The notes beneath the pieces were generated by a model. The model saw only the letters and a list, made by a program, of their open reading frames with translations. It was not told where the DNA came from and did not search any database. From Sitta carolinensis (taxonomy: Eukaryota; Chordata; Aves; Passeriformes; Sittidae), in assembly GCA_032173965.1 (NCBI GenBank), contig CM063285.1:26757660-26821659 (forward strand): a DNA stretch of 64,000 nucleotides, written 5' to 3'. Shown here in pieces: positions 39,090 to 50,532 of this stretch (the stretch's first letter is position 1; each line of letters begins with the position of its first letter). The translations under genes and the position numbers were made by a program.

Positions 39090-40006
39090 CTAGTTTAAAA
39101 CTCTCTCAATAAGCCCTGCAAGTTCCTTGGCTAAAATCCTTTTTCTACTTTAATACTGGTGGACTGTGTTGCCAGCAGGCTTGGTGTTGTATAACCCACC
39201 CATTATCAAAAACGTAAGATTCTGCTGGCAATGCCAGTGTTGAAACCAGATGTTCAACTGCATGATCTTCCTGTTTCTTGCCACATCATTCCCTGAAAAT
39301 GGCAAGACAGAGGAGAACACAACTTGTTCTTCACATCCCTTTACCAGTTGTTTCAAGGCCCAGAGGTCCCTCTTGGTTGTTTGCAGCCTTCTTGTTGGGA
39401 TCTCTTTGCTGTCTGCCTGGAAACCAGTAGAGGGTAACAATCAGAGGGCTGTACCAGCCTGGGAAGCTCCTTCATGATGTCCTTTACCTGAGCTCTAGGG
39501 AGCTAACACACTTGCTGTGTGCTCGGTTCAGTGAGCATATCAGATCTCTCAAAAGGGAATCTCCAATAACTACTGCTCTTCTTTTTTCATTAATTGAGAA
39601 GATCGTGATGACTGGTTTCACCAGTCAATTTCCTCCTCAGTCTCCTTCCTAATTGTACCATTTCATCTCTCATCTCCTCCACTAGGATGAGCAGATCATC
39701 AGCCCGATGAGACCTCATGTTGTTCTTGATGTTGTCCCTGCTGCCCTCTGGGAGCAGCACAAGGCTCTGTCACTCCCTAGAGCTTGAGACCTCGACCACT
39801 GCATGCTTTAGTAGGGGCTCCATCTGGGTGACCAGATCCTTTCTGGTGTGCAAAGAGGAAGGAGATGTTGTCTGAGTGGACAGCACACCTGAGCTGTCTT
39901 GGTGAGGGCAATGACCCTCCTTGCCCTTCCTGCTCGTGCTGCAGCACAAGCTGTGATGTCTCTCACTCTTTGGAGGCAGTTCTTGTTCAGATGTTGGCGT
40001 GCTCAA
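39090..40006 (-). pseudogene. CR1 ORF1 with GDSL/SGNH esterase domain, broken
   Basis: CR1 ORF1 encodes a retrotransposon particle protein whose C-terminal part is an SGNH-type esterase. Landmarks on the minus strand, in order, are as follows. VVIGDSLLR, with the GDS nucleophile block, is encoded at 39556-39564 and around it. AQVKDIMKELPRLVQPSD and CYPLL follow near 39480-39425. QVVFSSVLPFSGND lies near 39320-39280, and IMQLNIWFQHW next to it. The C-terminus ILAKELAGLIERVLN ends at a TAG stop (39090-39092). These blocks are spread over different frames, so several frameshifts break the reading frame. The final catalytic block, normally DGVHLS, reads STSIKV here, so the Asp-His pair is lost. 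The upstream start near 40006 is taken from an open frame and is uncertain. The identity as CR1 ORF1 is secure; there is no working product. Confidence 0.85.
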
Positions 40007-41229
40007 TCCCTGCTGGCATCACCCTCACTGGGTCAGAGCTGACTCTCGAGTCAGGGCCCCACTGCCTCCCGTCTGGGATGGGGGGATGGGGAACTTCTTT
40101 CTGCTCTAATACCAAGGTTTTGTGAGGTGGCAAAGCTTGCCTCTTCCTCAGTGGGATCCTTGACTCCAGAGCACTTCTGTGGGTGTAGATTCCCTTGGAG
40201 TGTTCACTGATACTTTTTATCTGAATGTCAAACTATTATCAAGACTGATTATTGTATCTTGCTTGTATACTGTCACTTATTAATACTCCTATGAAGTCGT
40301 CTCTGACATTCCTTAATTTCTCTTTTTTAATGTTTTGGGTTTTTTTCCCTGAGTGTAGTTCAATAAATTGTCTTACTGTGTTATGCAGAAAAGTACAGTT
40401 CATTATTTTGTGTCTTTGCCTACAAAATTGTTTGTGTACAGTAGAAATATACTTTAAAATTTGTGTGGTCTTTCTATGACACTATGAACATCGGGAAAAC
40501 TAGATGCAAATACTACAAAGCTCATTTTCAGAAGCATATGAAGTTCTCAAGTTTACATAGCATCTGATCCTTGGGTGAGAAAATATGGACATAGAGGTGC
40601 TTTCATTTATTGCAATTTAAATGACTTATGTGCACTGAAGACTGTTTTATCACTTTGATTTTGTGGCTTATATTTTTTGAAGCCTTCTGCTTTTTTACAG
40701 TAATTATTCCTCCCTATGTGGTAAATATTTAACAAAATTAAAAATTAACATTACAAGTTGTGAGAACAACAAAATGGATCATGTCCAAGTCTTGTTATTA
40801 AATGCTTTTTGAAAGTCCCTGCTGAGAAGCACAATTATACATCATGTCCAGGCCATTGACTCAACATACAGTTGACAATTTTCAAGACCAAAATAAATGC
40901 AATTTCATTTTCAGTAATAATCTTACATTCACAAAAGGTACATGTTCTAACAAAAAACAATACAGAAAAGTAAATGTTCTTATGGAGTCAGACACTTTCT
41001 ATTTGCTAAGTCTGTCAGATTCTGCTTTTCTAAATATTGTGTAAAAATCAGCACAGTAAACATGCTAGTAAAAAATATAGTCTAGCTGCTTATTTTTCTC
41101 CACAGTTAATTCAGACAAAATAGTAAGTTAAGGAAGTCCAAAGTCAAAATGCAAAAAATCACTTAATTAGCTGGGCAAAAATAAATTTTTGTTAGGTTTC
41201 ACTAATACTATCAGTGAGGTTGCTTTTAC

Positions 41230-41248
41230 AAAAAAAAAAAAAAAAAAA
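41230..41248. repeat. A19 tract
   Basis: Nineteen A followed by CC and a further A-rich stretch. No retroposon body is recognised beside it. Confidence 0.85.
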
Positions 41249-43855
41249 CCAAAATAAAATCCTTTTATTTTAAGGGTGCTGCAAACATTGACTATTGGTG
41301 CAAATACACCACGAAACGGGAAAAGAATGTACACAAAGATGTGACATGCACTTTTATAGATTTTTTTTTCTGGTTTTAAATTGCTGTTTTGTTAGAATGA
41401 GAATTAGATTTGTAACTCTTTCCCCAGCTAGAGATCAGGCATAGAGTTCCAAGGAAAAATAAAGGGGGTTTTATGATCTTCTCCACCTTATATTTTTAGA
41501 GAAAAACTGTTGTAAAATTTATGACCACAATACAAAGCTAAAACCTATAGAGAAAATTTACATGAGTATCTCAATCCATTCATCTATCTCTTTTCTATTA
41601 TCTTTATCCTTTCATTCTGTAACTCAAGTAGAAGTATATATCTTCCTGTAAGTTTCCATTTCACTGATTAAAATACTGCCTTTTGTTCATACATTTTCTA
41701 CTACTACTTCTGGAAATAGGAGATTTCTTGCTATTATTAATGGCTTGGGTTTACACAGAAGCGTAAAATTTCAGATTCCTCCTGATAATGTGTAGACTAT
41801 TTTTTTTAAATTGTTTTGTGGGCATTGCATTCTTGAGAAATACAACTCATATGAAGTTAACTTACTGCATTGTTTTGATCAACTTTTTCATTTTGCAGTG
41901 CACAAAACATGTTTTCAAGAAAATTACAGGGCACAAATTGCAAGTAAACATTGAATTCCTAATTCAGCAATTCTTCTGAAGTTCAGTGTGCTAGTTGTGT
42001 CCATAACTTTTTTTATAGATCTAGTCTTATTTGTGTTGAGAAATTTCACAGTAATTCCTGCAGTTAAAACCTTTGCATTTCAGACCCTTGCTGGAATAAT
42101 TTTGCTTTATTTTCTTGATTGACACTTGTACTTGCTGCTCTTTAACACCATTTTCCTGGTGGATACATATGCATTCACACAGTAAAGAAGCTAAATTAAT
42201 TTTCTGATATGAAATTTTGCTAAAGCAATGGCTGTTTCCCTGTCAAAACCCCATGTTTATCTATGAATTTTCTGTACTTCAATAACATGAATAACCTAAT
42301 GATTGCATTTTTATTTGTTACGAGTTTTAAAGATTGTATGAGAGAAATCAATTTAACAAGACATTTCAAATGTTTAATCTATATCTAGTCTTTCTGAACA
42401 ACCTGTAGAGTTTTTTAAACATAATTCAAATGTCTTCAGTGATATGTTTGAAATACCTACGCAGAAAGATACTTGGTATCTTATGGTTTCCTAACAATTG
42501 TTTAGAGATTCAAATAGCAATTTGCACTCAAGTTTTGTGGCTAGAAACAGGGAAGCTATCTTTGTACTTTTATCATATCACCTTTAAACCCGAACTTTCA
42601 TTTAAAGTAATTCCCACAGAACAACTTTTGCATTATTTTTAGCAAAGATTCAATGCGTGCCAGCAGGAAAGTAATGACAGAAGTTTCCTTTTCTGCAAGT
42701 ATAGCCTTCACTTGTGTAGTGTGCTGAAAGGTGAAGGAATTTACATCTTCATAAATGTCCATCTATTCCTTCAAAACTACCAAAAGCAAGCTATTACAGG
42801 CATGCATGAATGGCCAGCGAGTTTGATTGAAGTGGGAAATAGAGCTATGCTTGCCCAAAACATCATCCTCCTAATTTATTTTAAAATTAGATTAATAGAC
42901 ACAGAAAGCATTTTAAAAGTGCATTAGACTGACACTGTATGCAAATATATGTTGTTGCTTAGATCACCTTGATAATATGACAGTTAAGATTTTTCTTCTG
43001 ATGTACCTGATATCTGAATTTTCAGGACAGTTGAAGATTTAAATGAGGAATATAGCCATATATGAATTGCACATATCCATGATGCTTTTGCCCAAAGATG
43101 GAATCACATAACAGTAAACAGGTTGAACTTTCTTTTTCTCATGGCTAGCCTGTGAGGCAGCTATCATGCTATGAAACCAAGAAGGAATAGCAAAGCCATC
43201 ACTTGGAAGGGAAGTTCCTTTTGAACATGAGAGTGTTTCAGGGAGTGATAATTGCTGTTCTAGCCTTAAATCAGTAAAGCACTTAGAGCAACTGGACTCA
43301 AAACTTATGTTTACAGTAAATTATCTGTTGACTTGGGGCTTCAGCAGGTGGCACTATTCATTCAGGATAGTTTAGTGGGAAATTGCTTAGTTTTGATTCT
43401 TATTTTCATTCTGTGAAAATATGTAAAGTTCATTGCAGATTGTCATCTGGTGAGGCTGTCAGATCACCATTAACTAGGGCTATGACACAAACTGTCAAAG
43501 GGTGTGTTTGGTTTTTGATTTTGGAAATTGGCTGGATTCCCTACTAAAATCAAAGTGCTGAGTCTGGAAGTCTCGTTCTGAAACAACTTTTCCTGTTAGT
43601 TAAGGGAAAAAAAACCCCACATTTTAAAAATAGATAAATGCCTCTTAATAAAGTATATAATATTTAAAAGTGTGTAAATAGAAGAAATATTTTAATCACC
43701 ATGGAATTTTCTTTTTAGAGTAACATTAGCCCTAAATAATTGTGTTTGCATCCAGGAATTAATGTTATAGATACTATATTTGTTTTCAAAGCCCTTTTGT
43801 TTGCAATAGTTATGTATTTTTATATGTGCTCATATTTTATTAATATCTATCTAAA

Positions 43856-43930
43856 CTTTTATAAATATAAAGTTTATAAATATATACAAATAAAAATATA
43901 AATATTTATAAGATATATATACTGTATATG
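43856..43930. repeat. TA-rich low-complexity sequence
   Basis: A run of ATAAATATA, TATATAC and ATAAATATTTATAAG-like words, almost entirely A and T. It has no clean repeat unit and reads as AT-rich low complexity. Confidence 0.75.
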
Positions 43931-44147
43931 GTAATTTTGAAGTCACTGTTTATATACAACCTACCCTCACTTCTAAAAAAGAAATGAAACTTAAAAAAAT
44001 TACCACATAACAAAGTGTGAAAATATAATTTTAAAAAATAGTGTTTGCTTCATTAAAAGGATTAAGGTTTTTAATTATTATTTTATATAAATATGAAGAT
44101 CTGGAGTTTGGATGTGCTATTGCACTTCTTGCACTTGCGCTTCTTTT

Positions 44148-44165
44148 AATAATAATAATAATAAT
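44148..44165. repeat. (AAT)6 microsatellite
   Basis: Six perfect AAT units between TTCTTTT and CTCTGC. A short trinucleotide microsatellite. Confidence 0.9.
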
Positions 44166-46742
44166 CTCTGCTTATACATACTAACTCATCTGAAGAAGCA
44201 GCTTAAAATATATTTCTTCATTTGAGCTAGCACACCATGGATCAAAATAGAGACATTTAGTATATTGACGTAATATTGAAATTTTGCACAAGAGCTATCT
44301 AAGTCAGTAATTGCAATGTCTTTGTAAAGTATATGGCACTGTATTGATTCAGAGCCCATCACTTGTGTCTAGTCTGGCATTTGAGCCTGCTGATGGTAAC
44401 ACTGACATCTACAGCAGGTAAAAAGCCTTAGAGAATATACAGTTTCCTTCTGGTTTCTCACTTCTTGATCTCTTGATAAGCATTTTAGTTGTGTGCATTT
44501 ATGTATTGTCTTGAGACACAGAGGACTGTTCCAGTTGCAAAGCAGTTTATTAAAGATGTTCTTAGTTATTAAGATTGCTAGACTGACATGATACTAAATA
44601 GAAAAGTTTTGTTAAGATACACTGTGAAGAGTAATTCTGGAATTGTATTTAATGCTTGAAATGCAGCATTACAACACAAAAAGAAAATAGTGAAGTCATA
44701 GTCTAAGGATTTTATGCATATTCAGTTCAGCTTTTCAATTCATTATTTGAGGTGAAATATGCACAGTTATTACTGTCTAAAAGAGGTTTTCATCTTTTTA
44801 TTACTTCATTAATACAATTGAATTAATGTCAGCATTCTCACATGAATTCGTATTTTAATTGTATACAGTTTATAGCATTATGACAGGTTGGTCACCATTT
44901 CCTTGACAATAGAGGTGTCTACTTATAGACAGGCAAATGATTTCTACATATGCCATATTTTATATAGCAGCAATTAAATAATTTAAAAGAAATTATCTTT
45001 CTGAATTTGTGCCATTGAATACAAGAGAAAATATGTTTGTGAATCTAAAAACTAGAATTTTCTATAAAAGGATTTTAAAGAAGTTGAAGAAAAAAGAATT
45101 GAAGGATTACTATAGCATCTCTAAGAATCATGTGTTGGCACTCTTATTTTTCCATCTATAATCAGATTTCTTCTGGTCAGATTTCACTAGGTTTTCTATG
45201 CTACTTGATAAGAAGCCTTAAAATATTTTGGAAAAAATTCTCAGAAGAATTTGTAAGTGTAATCTGACCTACACTGATCTGTGCAAGTTCCTTTGTGTTT
45301 CTCTTTTCATTTTTCTTAATGTCACTTACTATAGTCAGATCAATAGTAACATAAATTAGTAAATTAGAATATATTTTTGAAAATAGGATGGTATTATAGC
45401 TAAGTTCAAAATATAACAAAGTTCTGCCTCTAATATTAAAATCTAAATGACAGATGCTTATAAATAGATTTGTGTGTCTGTCGACGTGTCTGCTGAAGTA
45501 TTCTCTAAAAGTTAGTTATGGATATTTTTCAGCACAGTTGGATTTTCGACCAAAGTTGTCTTGTCATGAGTGAGTAAAAAGGTTCATTCATAAAATTTTA
45601 TTAATTTATATGTTTATATTCAGTTTTTTATATCAGCTTAGTTCACAATCTTATGTGACCATAGATACTTCATACTGAAATGTATACAGAAAGAAATTGC
45701 TCTATTTAGAGTCAAATAATCATTAATAATTGAGTACAGTAAATGGCACTTAGTCTTCCATACTTACACTTCCAGAAATATGGTTATCCACAGGTGCAGA
45801 ACTCCTTCTGAATACTTAAGGAATAAATAAGTTTTGAGGAGACTAAATTAATCTAACTTCCTCACAATTGAAGCAAAAAGAAATATATGAAAGGGTTGGC
45901 TACTTAGCTGTTCTCTTCAGAGAAATGCTACCAGAAATGGGAAGCAAACTGGAAAATAGATTATTCGAGAGTCAGTAATTCTGCAGGTTGCCAAATACTG
46001 GAGCAAGAGCTACCCGATGCAAGTGTTGTAAAAGTGTGATCTTTCATCACTCTATGTAATAATTTGCTGTTAAACAAACACCTGAATTTGCATTTTGCTT
46101 TCGTTTGGCTTACGTTAAAAATGATGTCAAGATAAATGGTCATTTTTCCCCAAAGATCAAAGATCAGGAGTGAAATTGTCAGGAAAAGTTTCATGGGAAT
46201 ATATACGAAACCAAGATGGTGCAGAAAGGCTTACTCTTGTAATACTGAAGCTTTCCCTAATACATGGAAGATTTGTGCATCTTACTGCCATTTTGGTTTT
46301 TCTTTTTTCTTGTGTCAGCCTAACCGTTGTGGGAGTTACCATCACCCTGGACTTTCTGCTTACATAAAATCTACATGGCAGCAGTGTTCCATAATAGGGA
46401 AAGGGATTGTAGGAAAATTTTATCTAGTGTGAAATAGAAGGTGCCCTTCTGCTGGACTGCAATTCTCATCTTCCCAAGCTCTGTTTCCTAAAAATTATGC
46501 AGACTTTTTCTCATTAAATATTTTTTTATAATGAAAAGCACTTGTATTTTGTGCTACTGATGCTGCATGTATCTATCATCTATTTTACTGTAATTAATTA
46601 GAGATATTATAATGGGTCTTGAAGTTATCTCTAGCTAGACATCCTGACATCAAAAACTTCTGTTATATTATAGTTCTTACTGCCCTGTGAATGTATCATG
46701 TAACTCTTCAGTTTCTCATTGGACTATAGAGTCATAAAAGTG

Positions 46743-46779
<37 letters not shown>
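46743..46779. repeat. A37 tract
   Basis: Thirty-seven uninterrupted A after CATAAAAGTG, the longest A run in the window. A T-rich tract (46826-46860) lies shortly downstream. A retroposon tail is possible, but I recognise no LINE, SINE or gene copy upstream and no clear target duplication, so it is listed as a homopolymer. Confidence 0.9.
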
Positions 46780-46782
<3 letters not shown>

Positions 46783-48687
46783 AAAATTACCTATATAGAC
46801 TTTAACTTTAACTGTCTTCTTTCCTTTTTTTGTTGTTGGTTTTTTTTTTTTTTTCATTTTCTCTTGCTTTCATACCAGTTGTAAGAAACAGGTAAACTTC
46901 AAGTTCATGTGAAGGGACAACAGAAAAAAACAGATTACAGTCTGATACTGTGATGATGAAAAATTCGAAGCTTTTCCTTGGTCAATAGCATGCCAAGAAC
47001 AAGTCAGTTTCCCTGTCTCTCAATTTAGTTCAGACTAACATTACAGCTAGAATGTCTGCCTACCTCTTAGAAGTGCTTTTAAGCCAAATAAAACCCCTAT
47101 AAAATATTTTTATGTATTTATTAAAGTGTATAAAAATATCTTTTTTTTTGTTCTTGTTGAGAAATTATAAATTAAACTAATATGAATTCTATTTTAAGTA
47201 AGACAACATAATTAATTTTGGCTGAGGAAGAACATAATACTCTAGATGCAAAACATTTAAGTATCCATTTAGTGCAATAAGAATTTCTATTATCCTGTCA
47301 GTCAGAATTTAAATCAGGATCATGACCTTAGAACTCATTAAGTGCTATAAATAAACATGTTATCATCACATACTTTTCTTTTGAGGATGAGATTATTTTC
47401 ATCTGCTTAAGGACATAGACCTAAAGTCAGTAACCACATTCATTTTCTCCTAATGTAACTTAGTTTTATAAAATCATCTACTATCAAATCTCAATGACTG
47501 ATGCTAGACATTATAATAGCATTGAAACTTTTGTGAAAATTAACAGGGTTTTTCTCCCAGTAAAAAAGTTGTCTTTGTTTTAGATTTTTACTCTTCTGAC
47601 TTCTACCTGTATTTTGTAAAGGTAGACACGTTACCTAAAAATTCCTACTTCTGTGGTAAACTTCAGGTGATGTGAATAACAACTCTGTTTTCTTCACTCA
47701 TATTTAATATATCAATGTATTAACTGACTATTTCATGCAAATATTTAGAAAAACTCAACAGGCATTAGAGTACCCTAAGTTTTAGAGAAGACTTCCCACT
47801 CTCTACAGTTTTCCCTTTTTCTAAGTCTGCAAAAGAGTAATAGTTCAACCATGCTTCCCCCATTAGCTGCCCTCCTCCTAGGTACTGGAAAAAAGCAAAA
47901 TATTTTCATGTGAACTATCAGTGTCCTTTCCATTGCTTGACATTCTTCTTCTAAATCATGTTCTTTGGAAGGACTTTTGGAGAAAATAGGTTTTCTATCC
48001 TCTGTAAGAAATCCACTAAACCTCCTATACTGGTAAGATTTTATGAGATTTCTTTTGGCTCGTGATGGTTCTCCAGTTTTGAAGTGTGACACTTGCAGTT
48101 GATCTTCTATTCACTACCATTTCACCTGTATGTGGAATAGGGTTGAAGTAAGGGCAATTGAGGAATTGAAGTGGTAGCAAACAGGCAGGAGAGTATTTTG
48201 TTTCAGCCATCCTCCATTTTTTTTTTTTTTTGCCCCACTAACCTTCCCCACACCAATCCTCTCTTCTCTCTCAGTCTATCCAATTTATCCAGTCCTCCTT
48301 TTAAAATACCTTCCTGCTTCAAATACTAATCTTATCAACATTTCTCACGAGAAAAGTTATGTAGTAAGGATTTTCTGCAGGATGCTGTGTGTCTTTACTG
48401 GGCTGGCTTTATGTATGCACTGTTTTGCAAGCCAGCTTGCCCTATAGTCTCAGCAGCAAGTACTTGGAAGAAGTAACAGCCCACAGTCCACTTCACAAAA
48501 GAAGTGAGACTCATTTCTTTAGCCAGTTTCATACATGTTTTTGATAAATGCTCTGAAAAAGTACTCCTTGTCTTATCCTCAAAGTCAGCCTTCTATCTAG
48601 ATAATGCAAAAAATCATGGCCACTAAAAATACTCCTAAAAATATGAATATGTGGGGTTATGAGCTTTTTGTGCTGTAAGAAAAAAGC

Positions 48688-48720
48688 TTTTTTTTTTTTT
48701 TGTTTTGTTTTTTTTTTTTT
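48688..48720. repeat. T-rich tract (T14 G T4 G T13)
   Basis: Two T runs split by TG-TTTT-G. No mobile element body is recognised on either side. Confidence 0.85.
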
Positions 48721-50468
48721 GCAATGATTCATGTTATGTCAAAGCATTGCAGGATTATTATAATTTTAAAATATGTATTTAAAGAAGCATCATAATTTTA
48801 ACTGTAGAGAATAATTGCTTTGCTGCGAAAATCTCTTCTGGGATAAACTTACATTGTAAAACATCTTTTGTTAAAAAAAAGATATTGCTAATTTTAGTAG
48901 CTAATATTCCCAGTAGCTCATTAATTAAATTTTATTCATGACTGCCCCACATATTGATCAAATTTACCTTAGCTGAGACATTAAACCAATGTCATATGCC
49001 TCTATTTTACCGTTGCTGATATTTCTGTATTAGCAAGTATGATGAAAATGCTTAAATCTTGGCAAATCAGTGCTGTATACTTGCTTTAGACAAGTGTCTC
49101 CACCACAATAACAAAAGATGCAAACAACAGTTGCATTTACTAAATTCATAGTACTTATCTAAAACCAGTTTTATTATTTCTTTTAATGTAGTTATGCAAA
49201 TTAATAAAAAAGAATGCATAATATTTTTAAAAGATATCATACCCTGAAAGTAAAAGTATCTATTCCTTTTGAAAATATCAATTGCTGTTTCTGTTGTAGA
49301 ATTTATAAGACACTTTCTAAGGCTTCTGTTTTGCTGAGAGGAGAGACTTATAATTAACAGCTTTGGGGGAAAAAAATTACTATCTTCTTTCATTTCTCAC
49401 AACCCAGGAGATAAAGGTGGCAAACCAATTTTTTAATGTTTTTTTGGGAAACTGATATTGCTCTGCCACAAGGGATTTCTTTATCATAACACAAAATTAA
49501 AACAAAAGAGGGGAAACTTTAATTCATTTTGGAATTGTATTGAGTTGTTAAAACAATGCAAGTGATCCATTCTTTCTCCAATCATTGCAGTGTTAGAGTG
49601 AGCTACTACCTGGCCTCTTGTCTTGCCCCGGATTATTAATAGGGCTCCAGAGCACTGTATCTTACTCGTGGAAGATATATTAAAACAAAAAAAAAAAGTT
49701 ATGACAGAACTTGTAAACACTTCCCTCTCATGTAAAGCTTAAGTGGATATTAGCAAAGGGAGTCTCCTTCACTATCAATGGGCAGAAAACTTGACAAAGT
49801 ATTCCCACCTTTCTTCAGAGCCTTCCCTTTCCTCCATTTGTAACTCTAGGTTATTAAAGAACTGGTTTCTGTGGGAGAAGTACTAGCAATGAACACCTGC
49901 CAGAAGGACAATCCCAAATTACCTTGTTAGACTCTAATCTCAGCCTAAAATTAATTTAGATCTTGGACACTTAATAAATCTCTCTTTCACACCATCTGTT
50001 TGTTGCTCCCAAACATCTAGGGGTATGCCTGCACTGCAAAAATAGAGGTCCCAAACCATTTAACCTAGAAGAGCTTTAGGAAGAGTTGTATAGTTGGTTT
50101 TTTTCTCAAAAGAAGGTACAAGAATTCATTGAAAACTCTGGCTCACTGATATCAGCCCTAAGACCACTTGAAATATAGATTAAATTATTATTGGTTTACA
50201 TTCCTTCTTCACTGTCCACAGTCCACCTCAATGAGGTCTAAGTAGTATTTACACTCCACCACAGTTTTTGATTGCTGGGGAAACTTTTTCATCCAATACT
50301 GATTTTAATAATTTTGTGCCAGTTGTAATCCCCAGTGTTTTTTCCAAACCTTTGCCTTCACCATTTCAAACTCACAACAAAGTGACTTATGTCAAAATCA
50401 CTCTAATATTTCAGCAATGCATATTCCTTAACCTAGCTTTTGACAAGAATAGTCCACTGATTATTTCC

Positions 50469-50532
50469 TATGTATGTATGTATGTGTACATACATACATG
50501 TATATACTCATATACAAATATTTACATACATA
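50469..50532. repeat. ATGT/ACAT tetranucleotide tract with palindromic arrangement
   Basis: TATG units on the left meet ACAT units on the right around a central GTAC near 50487, giving a near-perfect inverted repeat of about 15 bases per arm. Imperfect ATAC/ACAT sequence continues to about 50532. This is a microsatellite that can fold into a hairpin. Confidence 0.8.

Larger units (their letters stand above)
38038..40215 (-). mobile_element. CR1-B: CR1 LINE reaching ORF1, with an internal deletion
   Basis: Read on the minus strand, this element runs from ORF1 (about 40006-39090) through the start of the ORF2 endonuclease (about 38960-38690) to the end of the reverse transcriptase (about 38650-38262). 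It ends in the 3' terminus ATTCTATGATTCTATGA at 38038-38054. All parts are in the correct CR1 order and orientation. A complete CR1 is about 4.5 kb. Here the middle of ORF2 (rest of endonuclease, catalytic part of reverse transcriptase) is missing, probably more than 2 kb, so the copy spans only about 2.2 kb. The 5' limit near 40215 is where CR1-like, GC-richer sequence gives way to AT-rich DNA. The copy is well diverged and broken by frameshifts. Confidence 0.9.
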
